The notes under the pieces: generated by a model
Database searches by the model: none
The model's input: only the letters and a program-made list of their open reading frames with translations
Told to the model about the DNA's origin: nothing
Made by a program: the position numbers and the translations under genes
Part shown: positions 26,118-35,069 of the stretch, piece by piece
How positions within the stretch are numbered: the stretch's first letter is position 1
How the letters are laid out: each line of letters starts with the position of its first letter
Source of the DNA: Virgibacillus salexigens
Lineage (GTDB): Bacteria > Bacillota > Bacilli > Bacillales > Amphibacillaceae
Direction of reading: 5' to 3'
Length of the DNA stretch: 64,000 nt
Assembly: GCF_014905415.1 (NCBI RefSeq)
Contig: NZ_BNEO01000001.1
Location: 1,302,001 to 1,366,000 of the forward strand

Positions 26118-27284
26118 TTATAAGTTTTCTAAAAACACACGAATTACATCTACTCCGCCAATAAAGGTTCCAAGTGAGCTTCCTAAGTTTGCAAGCACAA
26201 TAATTAATAGTACTCTGGTTACTTTGTTTTTCCAAAACCCTTTGACGGAAAAGACATCTTCCGATAATGTCTCAAAATCTCGTACATGCGGCCTGCGAAT
26301 ATATGCTTGTACAAAGCCAGCGAACCAGCCTGCAGCTAGTAAGGGATTCAGCGAAGTAATTGGCGCAACGACAAAAGCAGTAAGAATGGTCAATGGATGG
26401 CCCATAGCAATTAATGCACCAATTGCCGATAGACTACCGTTCCAGATGATCCAACTTAATGTTTGTTCCCATCCAGCTTGAGGATTTGCCATAAACGTAT
26501 AGACAATAATCGCTAAAATAAGAACGGGAATGGACCACCCAATTATTTTTGGAATATTTGATTTCGGAGGTACCTCTGCCAATGTATGTAAATCATGATC
26601 CTGTTTAATTTGTTCTTTAATCCCCGGCACATGGGCAGCTCCTAATACCGCAACGATTTTATCGCCGGATGCCTCTTTGATTTTCTGTGCTAAATATTGG
26701 TCTCGCTCGTCAATTAATGGTTTCTTCAACTTCGGAAATGAATCGGTAAATTCTTGCAAAATGGTATGAATGGTATCCTGATTTTTCATTCTTTCTAATT
26801 CTTCTTCTGATATCGTTTCTCTACTGAAGATACTAGCAATTACCTGCGCAAGCAAGATTGCCTTCCCTTTTAATCCAATGCTGCTCCAAATTCGAGCAAA
26901 TGTAATTTGGATATTTCGGTCAGCCAACACTAGCTCAGCATCAACAGCTTGAGCAGATTCCATCCCTTGAATCATCTCTTGCCCTGGATTAATTCCAAAT
27001 TGTTTGGCCATCTTTTTTTGAAACGACGAAATAGCTAGATTCATTAATAATAGGGAGGCTTTCTTATCTTTAATCACCTTAAAAATATCCATATCTTTCC
27101 AACTGTTTCCATCTTTCACTGATTGATAACGTTGTTCATCCAACTCGATACATACCGAATCTGGCCGTTCTTCTTCAATTACAGCTTTCACTTGTTCCGC
27201 GCTATGCTTAGAAACATGTGCTGTTCCAATCAGGATATATTCTTTATTATTTATATGCATACGTGTTATATTTTCTTCCGTCAT
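26118..27284 (-). CDS. TraB/PrgY-like protein with C-terminal membrane domain
   Basis: This 388-residue protein has an N-terminal TraB domain: IGTAHVSKHSAEQV, VCIELDEQRY and a second AVLGAAHVPGI near residue 225. Four or five hydrophobic segments follow (about residues 245-385). The family includes enterococcal pheromone-shutdown protein PrgY, where the GTAHVS histidine and the ELD acidic residue are thought to be active-site residues of a Tiki-like protease fold. The ATG follows AAAGGAAGGTAATTC. Its role here is unknown. Confidence 0.88.
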   Translation of the reverse strand: MTEENITRMHINNKEYILIGTAHVSKHSAEQVKAVIEEERPDSVCIELDEQRYQSVKDGNSWKDMDIFKVIKDKKASLLLMNLAISSFQKKMAKQFGINPGQEMIQGMESAQAVDAELVLADRNIQITFARIWSSIGLKGKAILLAQVIASIFSRETISEEELERMKNQDTIHTILQEFTDSFPKLKKPLIDERDQYLAQKIKEASGDKIVAVLGAAHVPGIKEQIKQDHDLHTLAEVPPKSNIPKIIGWSIPVLILAIIVYTFMANPQAGWEQTLSWIIWNGSLSAIGALIAMGHPLTILTAFVVAPITSLNPLLAAGWFAGFVQAYIRRPHVRDFETLSEDVFSVKGFWKNKVTRVLLIIVLANLGSSLGTFIGGVDVIRVFLENL

Positions 27285-27405
27285 GAATTACCTTCCTTTA
27301 GTTTCAATCATTTAGCATTCATAGGTTAATTATACTGTATATACAAAAAATTTTATAGGAAATTAACGAAGAACATTGTTGTAGTTAAATTACTCGGTCT
27401 TTTTA

Positions 27406-27434
27406 TTGACGTATGTTTATCTATTTAGTACTAT
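27406..27434 (+). promoter_or_regulatory. Sigma-A type promoter of ohr
   Basis: TTGACG (27406-27411), a 17-base spacer and TACTAT (27429-27434) lie 53 bases before the ohr start and 13 bases before the dyad. Confidence 0.6.
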
Positions 27435-27446
27435 TAAATCGTGCGC

Positions 27447-27470
27447 AATTTAATTTTATAAAATTTAAAT
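27447..27470 (+). promoter_or_regulatory. Candidate OhrR operator
   Basis: A 24-base near-palindrome centred on ATTTTATAAAAT extends to AATTTTATAAAATT and, with two mismatched pairs, to the outer A/T pair. OhrR sites in Bacillus are AT-rich dyads of this kind lying close to the promoter. Its position immediately before the ribosome site fits repression. Confidence 0.55.
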
Positions 27471-27486
27471 GAGAGAGGGTTATATA

Positions 27487-27912
27487 ATGAAACCAATGTT
27501 TACAACCACCGTTTCTTCTGTAGGAGGTAGAAATGGGAAAATTGTTTCTAGCGATGGCAGATTAGAACATGATATTGCAATGCCAGGCACAGCAAAAGCC
27601 AAAGAGAAACCAGAAGCTACCAACCCAGAACAGCTATTTGCTGCTGGATATGCTGCTTGTTTCGGTAGCGCGTTAGAAATGACAGCAAATCAACAGAAAA
27701 TTGACTTAGATAGTGAAGTCATCGCACATGTTAGCATGTACAAGGATGAAAAAGATAATGGATTTAAATTAGGTGTGAAGCTAGAGGTAATTGGGACCGG
27801 TATCACTCAAACAACATTAGACAATCTGGTAGAAAAAGCGCACCACGTATGTCCCTACTCAAAAGCAACTACAGGCAACGTGGAGGTTGAATTAATTACA
27901 AGCGTTAAGTAA
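27487..27912 (+). CDS. ohr: Organic hydroperoxide resistance protein Ohr
   Basis: This 141-residue OsmC/Ohr-fold thiol peroxidase has the peroxidatic cysteine in AACFGSAL (C58) and the second cysteine in VCPYSKAT (C122). It detoxifies organic hydroperoxides using lipoylated partners. The ATG at 27487 follows GAGAGAGGG; the in-frame ATG at 27469 overlaps the dyad and lacks a site. The convergent gene next to it encodes OhrR, the classic peroxide-sensing repressor. Confidence 0.95.
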   Translation: MKPMFTTTVSSVGGRNGKIVSSDGRLEHDIAMPGTAKAKEKPEATNPEQLFAAGYAACFGSALEMTANQQKIDLDSEVIAHVSMYKDEKDNGFKLGVKLEVIGTGITQTTLDNLVEKAHHVCPYSKATTGNVEVELITSVK

Positions 27913-27977
27913 ACTACAACCGCTTTATATCCTACTCATAGGTAAACAGAAATCAAAAAGCCATTGAGATATAGAAT

Positions 27978-28035
27978 AACCCGAACGATAATCTGCATAA
28001 ACGAAGTTATATGCAGATTATCGTTCGGGTTTTTT
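27978..28035 (+). terminator. Very long terminator hairpin after ohr
   Basis: Perfect 22-bp arms (27978-27999 and 28010-28031) are followed by a T-run. It also lies at the end of the convergent ohrR gene, so it may stop transcription from both sides. Confidence 0.92.
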
Positions 28036-28089
28036 AAAATTCTACTGAGACCGTACCTGGGAAGCAGATGAGGTAAAATTATGTTTTAG

Positions 28090-28527
28090 CTACTTTTGAT
28101 GATTTAATCGGTCCAGGAGCAGCTCTAGTTGATTTCGAAGTTGTTCGATTTGTTCTATTTCCATTCCAAATTTATCTATAATTTTAATAGGAATATCAGA
28201 AGCTTCCTGTTGTAATTGTTCTCCTTTTTCCGTTAAAACCACATTTACGGTCCGCTCATCTTCAATTGAACGAATTCGGCGAACAATATCCTGTTGCTCC
28301 ATACGTTTCAACATAGGTGTGAGAGTTCCTGTATCAAGATGTAAATAGAGTCCAATCTGTTTCACCGGCATTTTTTTATATTGCCATAGTAGTAACAGCA
28401 CTAAATATTGTGGATACGTAATATTTAGTTTTTCTAAAAGCGGTTTATATTGTTTGGTAACTTCTCTTGAACTGGCATATAGTAGAAAACATAGTTGATT
28501 TTCTAAATGCATGTGTTCAGCGCTCAT
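28090..28527 (-). CDS. ohrR: MarR-family peroxide sensor OhrR
   Basis: This winged-helix regulator of about 145 residues has the conserved N-terminal sensing cysteine in LENQLCFLLYASSREV, and the recognition region DTGTLTPMLKRMEQQDIVRR. The tyrosine in TYPQYLVLLLLW matches the OhrR reduced-form contacts. I prefer the ATG at 28527, with GGTGAG in front, over a GTG three codons earlier. Organic peroxides oxidise the cysteine and release the repressor from the ohr promoter. No second reactive cysteine is visible, which suggests the one-cysteine class. Confidence 0.93.
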   Translation of the reverse strand: MSAEHMHLENQLCFLLYASSREVTKQYKPLLEKLNITYPQYLVLLLLWQYKKMPVKQIGLYLHLDTGTLTPMLKRMEQQDIVRRIRSIEDERTVNVVLTEKGEQLQQEASDIPIKIIDKFGMEIEQIEQLRNQLELLLDRLNHQK

Positions 28528-28624
28528 TTCACTCACCAGTCCTTTATTTCCTACAATAATCGTTTTTCCTAATTATACTGGAAAAGCAAATACATCTCAA
28601 AGGATCTTACATCTACCCATCCCG

Positions 28625-30022
28625 CTAGCCAATTTTTTTGCCAGATTGTTTATAAAAGTTACTGAAATAATCATTCGTCTCAGTTGCAACTACTTTATAT
28701 AAGAGTAATAGCCCAATAAGGTTTGGAATCATCATCAAGGCGTTAGCCATATCAGCAAATGCCCACACCGTTGTTAACTTCGCGATGGTTCCGATAAAGG
28801 TAGCTCCTATATAAATCGTACGATAAACACTAATATAGTTTAATCCGAATAAATACTCAAAACATTTAATACCGTATACATACCAACCTAAGATAGTCGA
28901 GAATCCAAAGAAAACGACAGATATGGATACAATATATTCACCGATATTACCTAATGATGAACCAAAGGCTGCACTTGTTAAGGCACCCGCTTCAAGCCCT
29001 GCATCATGCGTAACTCCTGAAAGAAGCCCGCCTGTTGTATCCCAAAAACCCGTTACTAATAATACAAGCCCAGTCATTGTACAAACAATGATCGTTACAA
29101 TGAAAGTCCCAGTCATTGCCACTAAGGCCTGTTTCACTGGATGGCTAGTTTTTGCATTTCCAGCAATCAAAGCAACTGTTCCAAGTCCAGCTTCATTCGA
29201 AAAGATTCCTTTCGATACGCCATTTCGAATCGCCTCTGTCACAACCACACCAGAAAATCCACCTACAGCTGATATGGGATGAAATGCATAGGTAAATATT
29301 AAATCAAAAGCAGGGATAATTTTATCATAATTTAAACCAATGATTAGAAGTGACGCACCAATATATAGAATTGCCATGAGCGGCACAAACACACTAGCCA
29401 CTGAACTGATACGCTGCAGCCCACCGAAAATGATCAACGATGTAAATATAACAAGAATAACACCCGTAGTTATACCATTTATATTAAAACTATTTTCCAT
29501 CACGTCTGAGATTGTGTTTGACTGTACACTATTTCCAATTCCTAATGCCGCGAAAGCACCAAAAAATGCAAAGGCAAGAGCAAGGGGCTTCCATTTCTTC
29601 CCTATACCTCTTTCGATATAGTACATCGGGCCACTGGAATATTCTCCGTCATCATTTTTAACACGATATTTCATAGCAAGTAAAGCTTCTGCATATTTCG
29701 TCGCCATTCCTACTAGTCCAACGATCCACATCCAGAAGATTGCTCCTGGTCCACCGAGGGTAACCGCTGTTGCTACACCAGCAATGTTTCCATTACCAAC
29801 CATTCCAGCAAGTGATGTCATTAATGCCTTAAAATTGCTGACATCACCTTCCGTACCATCATCTTCTTTGTCTTTTGTAAAGGCAATTTTAAAAGCATAT
29901 CCAAGATTTTTAAATTGTAAGCCCTTTAAAACAAATGTTAAAAATAATCCAGTCCCAACTAATAATATTAAACTTGGTGTTCCCCAAAGTACTTCATTAA
30001 TATTTTCAAGAATGTTAAGCAT
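28625..30022 (-). CDS. Alanine/glycine:cation symporter (AGCS family)
   Basis: This 465-residue transporter has about eleven membrane segments and AGCS signatures: GNGNIAGVATAVTLGGPGAIFWMW, SSGPMYYIERGIGKKW and SNEAGLGTVALIAG. The ATG at 30022 follows AGGAGGATATGT; the longer frame to 30073 has no site. Relatives such as AlsT carry alanine, glycine or glutamine with sodium. It is followed by the convergent-side ohrR region and is apparently monocistronic. Confidence 0.92.
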   Translation of the reverse strand: MLNILENINEVLWGTPSLILLVGTGLFLTFVLKGLQFKNLGYAFKIAFTKDKEDDGTEGDVSNFKALMTSLAGMVGNGNIAGVATAVTLGGPGAIFWMWIVGLVGMATKYAEALLAMKYRVKNDDGEYSSGPMYYIERGIGKKWKPLALAFAFFGAFAALGIGNSVQSNTISDVMENSFNINGITTGVILVIFTSLIIFGGLQRISSVASVFVPLMAILYIGASLLIIGLNYDKIIPAFDLIFTYAFHPISAVGGFSGVVVTEAIRNGVSKGIFSNEAGLGTVALIAGNAKTSHPVKQALVAMTGTFIVTIIVCTMTGLVLLVTGFWDTTGGLLSGVTHDAGLEAGALTSAAFGSSLGNIGEYIVSISVVFFGFSTILGWYVYGIKCFEYLFGLNYISVYRTIYIGATFIGTIAKLTTVWAFADMANALMMIPNLIGLLLLYKVVATETNDYFSNFYKQSGKKIG

Positions 30023-30260
30023 ACATATCCTCCTATGTGAGATCTCGAGATGTTGTAAAAAGTTAAACTTCATTGTTTATTTGATGTAATGGGGGTATTT
30101 CCTTTGTTACGATATAGTAGGAATAAAGCCATTTCTATCCTAGCATATTACCTAATCCAATGCATGCGCTTTCAATGGACAATGCAAAAAATTTTTATGC
30201 ACATTTAACGATGTTAATACATTTTTGTATTTATGTACAGTACTTCGTTACTACCCCACA

Positions 30261-30292
30261 TAAAAACAACCATGAGTCAGCCCCTCATGGTT
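30261..30292 (-). terminator. Terminator of the phospholipase A2-like gene
   Basis: AACCATGAG/CTCATGGTT arms (30268-30276, 30284-30292) are followed by GTTTTTA on the minus strand. Confidence 0.8.
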
Positions 30293-30303
30293 TAAACATG
30301 TAT

Positions 30304-30609
30304 TTATCCATGCCTTTTTGTAAACCCAAACCCACAGGTAAAAGCAGATTGTAAGCGCATATAATTATATAGGGTTCTAGCGTGTCTCCCTTTTTCTGTT
30401 CTTGGATTGATTTTTGCTCGAAGTTGATCCATAAATATCTGATCGCATTTACATGGATCACCATAGCGTTGATAACATTCATCATGTGCCTTACATACAG
30501 CATCTACATCATTGATTGGCGTTCCAGGACCACTACACCCAGGTCCGCACCACCTGTATCCCCGTGGAAAACAAAAGCCAGGTCTGCTAAACGCTCGATC
30601 TCTACGCAA
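30304..30609 (-). CDS. Small phospholipase A2-like protein
   Basis: This 101-residue protein starts at TTG 30609, eight bases after AGGAGG; the GTG at 30618 lies within that site. It has a calcium-loop-like WCGPGCSGPG (residues 20-29) and the catalytic-type HD pair in CKAHDECYQRYG (H42, D43), plus further cysteines (CKC, TCGF). These are the marks of the phospholipase A2-like domain also found in parvovirus VP1. No signal peptide is seen, so how it would meet a membrane is unclear. It has its own terminator. Confidence 0.75.
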   Translation of the reverse strand: MRRDRAFSRPGFCFPRGYRWCGPGCSGPGTPINDVDAVCKAHDECYQRYGDPCKCDQIFMDQLRAKINPRTEKGRHARTLYNYMRLQSAFTCGFGFTKRHG

Positions 30610-30726
30610 TGCAAACACCTCCTCTAAATAGAATCTACTATAATCTATTCCAGATGGTGTCTGCCGGTCTATGCATCTTCATTATCTATGGTACAATCTC
30701 CAGTCGTTGTACAGAAAAAAGAAGAC

Positions 30727-31578
30727 TTATGCTAGCATATTCAGAAATACTTTTAAATTAGGGGAAAGCCACTTGTCTTTATGTCTTGCGGCATATACCC
30801 CAATTATATTTGAAGGGCTGAAGGACGGCGTTTCTACCAACTTCCCTTCCAATAGCTGATCTTTTACTACGAAATAAGGCAGCATGGAATTACCTAATCC
30901 ACAAAGAACGCATTGTTTAATTGCTTCAATACTTGGTAATTCAACTTTAGATATTACCTTATTCTCCATTGCCTTCAGATGCTGGTCAATAATCGTTCTC
31001 CAGCTGCACGTATATTCCGTAACAAGCATCGTTTCTGTAGTAGAAGAATGCGCAGCATGATCTGCGGATTGTACGAGCGCTAACGTTTCCTCACTTATTT
31101 TATCAATGAATAAAGCTTCGCTATGCCAATTCTCATCTTCTACTAATACAGCAGCATCTATCTCTCCGCGTTTTAATTGACCTTCCAAATCATCATATTG
31201 AATCGTTTTTAGCGTTAACTCTACCTTGGGAAACTGTTGACGAAATTGCATAATAATCGTTGGCAGCCAATAGATCATCAAAGATTCGCTTGCACCAATT
31301 GTTAATGGACCAGATGGTTCATTACTTGCATGTATCGTTGCTTTTGATTTTGTATATAGTTGAATAATTTCTGTTGCATATGGAAGAAAGTTTTTTCCTG
31401 CCTGCGTTAAAATTACTTTCTTTCCTAAACGGTCGAACAATGGTTGTTCCAATTCTTCCTCTAAGTCTTTTATATGTGCTGTAATTGATGATTGAGCATA
31501 ACCCAACATTTCCGCTGCCTTTTTAAACCCGCCTAAGTCTACAATCGTTGTAAAAGTAATGAGCTGACGTAATTCCAC
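30727..31578 (-). CDS. LysR-family transcriptional regulator
   Basis: This 283-residue regulator has the N-terminal HTH GGFKKAAEMLGYAQSSITAHIKDLEEEL (as MLGYAQSSITAHI) and a C-terminal substrate-binding-like domain. It starts at GTG 31578 after GAGGTGAAG. It is divergent from the FMN-reductase gene, with inverted repeats between them, so it probably controls that gene. Confidence 0.92.
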   Translation of the reverse strand: MELRQLITFTTIVDLGGFKKAAEMLGYAQSSITAHIKDLEEELEQPLFDRLGKKVILTQAGKNFLPYATEIIQLYTKSKATIHASNEPSGPLTIGASESLMIYWLPTIIMQFRQQFPKVELTLKTIQYDDLEGQLKRGEIDAAVLVEDENWHSEALFIDKISEETLALVQSADHAAHSSTTETMLVTEYTCSWRTIIDQHLKAMENKVISKVELPSIEAIKQCVLCGLGNSMLPYFVVKDQLLEGKLVETPSFSPSNIIGVYAARHKDKWLSPNLKVFLNMLA

Positions 31579-31605
31579 CTTTACTTCACCTCTTTATTAT
31601 CAAAA

Positions 31606-31659
31606 ATACTGATCGATTAATTCAAATATATCTATTTTACTGAACTTAGTAATCAGTAT
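31606..31659. promoter_or_regulatory. Inverted repeats between LysR and oxidoreductase genes
   Basis: ATACTGAT (31606-31613) and ATCAGTAT (31652-31659) are perfect inverted repeats. TTACT-N6-AGTAA (31637-31652) lies between them. Such paired dyads in a divergent promoter are usual LysR binding layouts. Confidence 0.5.
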
Positions 31660-31698
31660 ATGCTAGAAGTAACTTTAATACAAGGGAGAGAGATTGAT

Positions 31699-32265
31699 AT
31701 GAAAATTATGACCTTATTAGGTAGTTCTAGAAAAGACGGAAATACTGCTTACCTAAGCAATAAAGCATTGGAAGGCATCGACCATAAAGAAATTTTTCTA
31801 CTTGAGAAGAAATTGAACCCCATTGTTGATCAACGGCATGATGCCGGAGGATTTGACATGGTAAACGACGATTATGAAGAACTTTTCTTTGATTTTTTGC
31901 AATATGACACTTATTTCTTTGTCACCCCTGTTTATTGGTTTGGTGTATCTGGGCAAATGAAAATCTTCTTCGATCGTTGGAGTCAATATATGAAAGATGA
32001 ACGCATCGATTTTTGGGAAGCTTTTCGAGGTAAAAAAGCTTACGTTATTGTTACAGGTGAAAATCCACACCCTAAAACAGCTGCATTGCCACTAATCTTA
32101 CAATTCAATGCGATATTTGAGTATTTGAATATGGAATTTGTGGATTATGTCATCGGTAAGGCAAATAAACCAGGGGATATTCAATCAGATGCTTATGCTT
32201 TAGAAAAAATGAAACTGTGGAACCAACAATTAAAGGCTGATTCATCAGAATTAACGATACGCTAA
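31699..32265 (+). CDS. NAD(P)H-dependent FMN-containing oxidoreductase
   Basis: This 188-residue flavodoxin-like reductase has GSSRKDGNTAYLSNKAL at the FMN phosphate site and TPVYWFGVSGQMKIFFDRWSQY at the second flavin loop. The ATG at 31699 follows GGGAGAG by eight bases; the longer frame start at 31660 overlaps the operator. It is likely a quinone, azo or nitro reductase. Its divergent LysR partner suggests induction by an electrophile. Confidence 0.88.
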   Translation: MKIMTLLGSSRKDGNTAYLSNKALEGIDHKEIFLLEKKLNPIVDQRHDAGGFDMVNDDYEELFFDFLQYDTYFFVTPVYWFGVSGQMKIFFDRWSQYMKDERIDFWEAFRGKKAYVIVTGENPHPKTAALPLILQFNAIFEYLNMEFVDYVIGKANKPGDIQSDAYALEKMKLWNQQLKADSSELTIR

Positions 32266-32354
32266 CCGTTCCATCATTCATATCATCTTGTGATAAAGAC
32301 ACATTTTTAGTCACATTTGAATACGATATGGGTGAATATAAGGAGGTTGATGAG

Positions 32355-32681
32355 ATGAATTATCCTAATAATCAAACAGAAAGCAACGGCTCTGAGTATC
32401 CTACGCAGGAGCAACGGATGAACATGAAGGAATTTTGCAACAATTATATATACCAGTTTATCCAGATCGAAACGAACGACGGTAGTATGCACATCGGAAT
32501 CTTACACAGTTTTGATGATGAAAAATTATACATTCTAATGCCTTCAACTGAAGACAATCAACACAACCGATTTGAAGGGAATGACGAACGCTTATTTCCT
32601 TTCTTTGGACCGTTTGGCTTATTTGCCTTTCCATTCTATGGAGTTAGAAGATTTGGACCATATCGCCCTTATTGGTGGTAA
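32355..32681 (+). CDS. Hypothetical protein with possible Sm-like segment and aromatic tail
   Basis: This 108-residue protein starts at ATG 32355 after AAGGAGGTTGATGAG. The middle part YQFIQIETNDGSMHIGILHSFDDEKLYILMP (e.g. FIQIETNDGSMHIGIL) has the alternating pattern of a five-stranded Sm/LSm-like barrel. The C-terminus is rich in F, P, Y and W and ends RPYWW, like many spore-associated proteins. The function is unknown, and both comparisons are pattern impressions only. Confidence 0.65.
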   Translation: MNYPNNQTESNGSEYPTQEQRMNMKEFCNNYIYQFIQIETNDGSMHIGILHSFDDEKLYILMPSTEDNQHNRFEGNDERLFPFFGPFGLFAFPFYGVRRFGPYRPYWW

Positions 32682-32685
32682 ATGA

Positions 32686-32717
32686 AAAGAGTCACTAATT
32701 TAATTAGTGACTTTTTT
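32686..32717 (+). terminator. Terminator hairpin
   Basis: GTCACTAATT (32691-32700) and AATTAGTGAC (32702-32711) form the stem, followed by TTTTTT. Confidence 0.9.
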
Positions 32718-32845
32718 CATTGATTGCAGTCCTTACTACAGCCCACTAAATTATTCAATAAAAAAATAAGCAAAACCACTAGACATATGTCCAATCATGA
32801 TATATTATATCTCCTTTCGTTTCTAAAACAGAAGGAGGTAAAAGC

Positions 32846-34030
32846 ATGACTTCTATCCAACCAACTCGTAATTTAATCTTAGCTATCTTTATGATATCGA
32901 CTTTCGCTATTGGCATGACAGAATACGTTGTTACAGGCTTACTAACACAGTTTGCTGCTGATTTAAATGTATCTGTATCGACAACTGGACTCTTGCTAAG
33001 TGTTTATGCCATTAGTGTAGCAATCTTTGGTCCAATACTGAGAATGGTTACGATTAAAATATCCCCTAAACCTTTGCTTATTTCTTTAATGGGGTTATTT
33101 ATAGTTAGTAATATGATGGCAGCAATGGCACCAAACTTTGAAACACTTTTAGTATCTAGGTTATTCTCAGCAGCCATGCATGCACCGTTTTTTGGCTTAT
33201 GTATGTCCATTGCTTATAATATATCCCCTCCCACAAAAGGTCCACGTGCTATTGCAGCAGTCCAAGGTGGTCTTACAATTGCTGTTATGTTAGGTGTTCC
33301 CTTTGGTTCTTATCTTGGCGGTTTTTTGGATTGGCGCTATGTGTTTTGGTTTATCTCAGCACTCGGTGTACTCGCACTCGTTGGCCTCATTTTATGTACA
33401 CCAAATCAAAAGCCTGAAATAGCACCTAACTTAAAACAAGAGCTCACTATCTTTAAGAATAAGAATGTATTATTAATTCTAGCAATTATTGTTTTTGGGT
33501 TCTCCGGGGTGTTTACCGCTTATACGTTTATCGAACCGATGTTACGTGAATTTGCTGGATTAGGAGTAACAGGAATTACCGTGGCATTTTTCTGTTTCGG
33601 TTTAGGCGCAGTAATTGGGAATTTTGTCTCAGGAAGAATTCGTCCTGATTTCTTAACCGAACGATTGATACTAGCATTAGCTATTTTAGCAATGGTACTT
33701 GTCGCGTTCACGTTTATGATTCAACTTACACCGTTAGCTTTTGTTATGTGCTTCTTATTCGGTGCAGGTACATTCGGTACAACGCCAATCTTAAACTCAA
33801 AAATTATTCTTGGCGGAAAGGAGGCACCATCTCTCTCAGGGACCATAGCTGCTTCTGTATTTAATTTAGCCAATAGTATCGGTGCCACATTAGGTACCCT
33901 CCTGCTGCATAGTGGGGCAAACTACAGGTGGATTACAATTATTGCTGCAAGTATGATTATATTAGGCATGATCCTTACTATCGTAACAAACAAGGTAGAA
34001 GATAAGTCATTATTTGCTGTTGAAGCGTAG
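32846..34030 (+). CDS. MFS transporter, DHA1-type drug or sugar efflux
   Basis: This 394-residue transporter has about twelve hydrophobic segments. The helix-1 sequence FAIGMTEYVVTGLL and the mid-helix VQGGLTIAVMLGVPFGSYLGG are typical of the AraJ/YdhP/PbuE-like DHA1 group. The loop-2 motif is degenerate (RMVTIKISPKPLL, without the usual GxxxDRxGR), which is unusual. The ATG follows AGAAGGAGGTAAAAGC. The substrate is unknown. Confidence 0.88.
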   Translation: MTSIQPTRNLILAIFMISTFAIGMTEYVVTGLLTQFAADLNVSVSTTGLLLSVYAISVAIFGPILRMVTIKISPKPLLISLMGLFIVSNMMAAMAPNFETLLVSRLFSAAMHAPFFGLCMSIAYNISPPTKGPRAIAAVQGGLTIAVMLGVPFGSYLGGFLDWRYVFWFISALGVLALVGLILCTPNQKPEIAPNLKQELTIFKNKNVLLILAIIVFGFSGVFTAYTFIEPMLREFAGLGVTGITVAFFCFGLGAVIGNFVSGRIRPDFLTERLILALAILAMVLVAFTFMIQLTPLAFVMCFLFGAGTFGTTPILNSKIILGGKEAPSLSGTIAASVFNLANSIGATLGTLLLHSGANYRWITIIAASMIILGMILTIVTNKVEDKSLFAVEA

Positions 34031-34200
34031 AGGCTGAGTCAAAAGTGAACGAACTTCGGATAATCGACAAACCGATTAAATTGCAACCTGAAATATGGCA
34101 TGCTTTCTGCGAGAACGGACTCAGTTACCGTAAGTAAGCAAAAATCCCTAGTGGGGCATTACGACTGTGCCGTGCCTGCAGGAGCTATGCCTATTTATTT
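34029..34200. repeat. Degenerate intergenic repeat copy
   Basis: It begins TAGAGGCTGAGTCAAAAG, close to the reverse complement of the end of the repeat at 35403-35625. It contains CAACCTGAAATATGGCAT, shared but for one base with 43480-43497. No coding frame fits it. It looks like a decayed copy of an interspersed element. Confidence 0.45.
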
Positions 34201-34321
34201 TGTATGAGTAGCGGACAAGACAATCCCATTTTGATAGTAATTATTATTTTCAAAAACGAACGATAACGAATACTACGTTGAATAGGCTGATTGTTTTTCT
34301 ATAATATTTTTGTTTCGCGCT

Positions 34322-34879
34322 CTACTCCAAATGTTTAATAAGTCGTGCCGGATTACCACCTACAACTACGTTATCAGGAACATCCTTTGTAACTACCGCT
34401 CCTGAAGCAATAACTGCATTATTACCGATTGAAACTCCAGGGTTAATAATTGAGCGGCCCCCAATCCACACATTATCTCCAATTGTAACCGGTTTTGCGA
34501 ATTCCTTCCCAGAATTTCTTGCTTGGGCATGAAGTGGATGTGTGGCTGTATAAATATGTACACCAGGAGCAAGCATACAATTGTGCCCGATACGAACCTC
34601 GCACGCATCAAGGATGACACAATCAAAGTTAGCATAAAACTGATCCCCAACATGGATATTGTAGCCATAATCACACCGGAATGTTGGTTCAATAAATATA
34701 TTTTCCCCCATGGAGCCAAATAAATCGTTGAGCAATACTTCTCTATCCGTACCTTCCATTTCTAATGATTGATTATAAAGTCGTGTCTTACGTCTACTTG
34801 TCCTTCGGTCATTTACTAAGGTTTGATCAGAAGGATTATATAATTCCCCATCTACCATCTTTTCTTTTTCCGTTTTCAT
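34322..34879 (-). CDS. Sugar O-acetyltransferase, Maa/LacA type
   Basis: This 185-residue left-handed beta-helix acyltransferase has an N-terminal Mac domain ([21 protein letters not shown], as [12 protein letters not shown]). Hexapeptide repeats follow, with [26 protein letters not shown] and [20 protein letters not shown]. The catalytic histidine is in TATHPL. The ATG at 34879 follows GGAGG by six bases. It acetylates maltose or other sugars with acetyl-CoA. Confidence 0.93.
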   Translation of the reverse strand: MKTEKEKMVDGELYNPSDQTLVNDRRTSRRKTRLYNQSLEMEGTDREVLLNDLFGSMGENIFIEPTFRCDYGYNIHVGDQFYANFDCVILDACEVRIGHNCMLAPGVHIYTATHPLHAQARNSGKEFAKPVTIGDNVWIGGRSIINPGVSIGNNAVIASGAVVTKDVPDNVVVGGNPARLIKHLE

Positions 34880-35069
34880 ATCATTCCTCCACATCTACGT
34901 TTGTTCTATTGTATTCAAATTATTTCCGTTAAGCCAGTTTCCGTAACGATTGTCTATTTATTAAACATAGAAAGAAGTATCACATCAATAGATATATCTC
35001 CACTCCTTCTTTTCCTATTCAAGTCAGAATAGAATAAGATAAATCGAAGTTGAAAGGAGAGATCTATCG

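Noticed and set aside
30285..30503. A 72-codon frame overlapping the phospholipase-like gene
   Set aside because: It is a shadow of the real frame, without a ribosome site, and it runs through the terminator hairpin.
33520..33711. A minus-strand frame inside the MFS gene
   Set aside because: Antisense frames opposite membrane-protein genes are often open because of codon bias; this one has no start signal.
34393..34719. A 108-codon frame inside the acetyltransferase gene
   Set aside because: It lies fully within a well-supported hexapeptide acetyltransferase and shows no motif.
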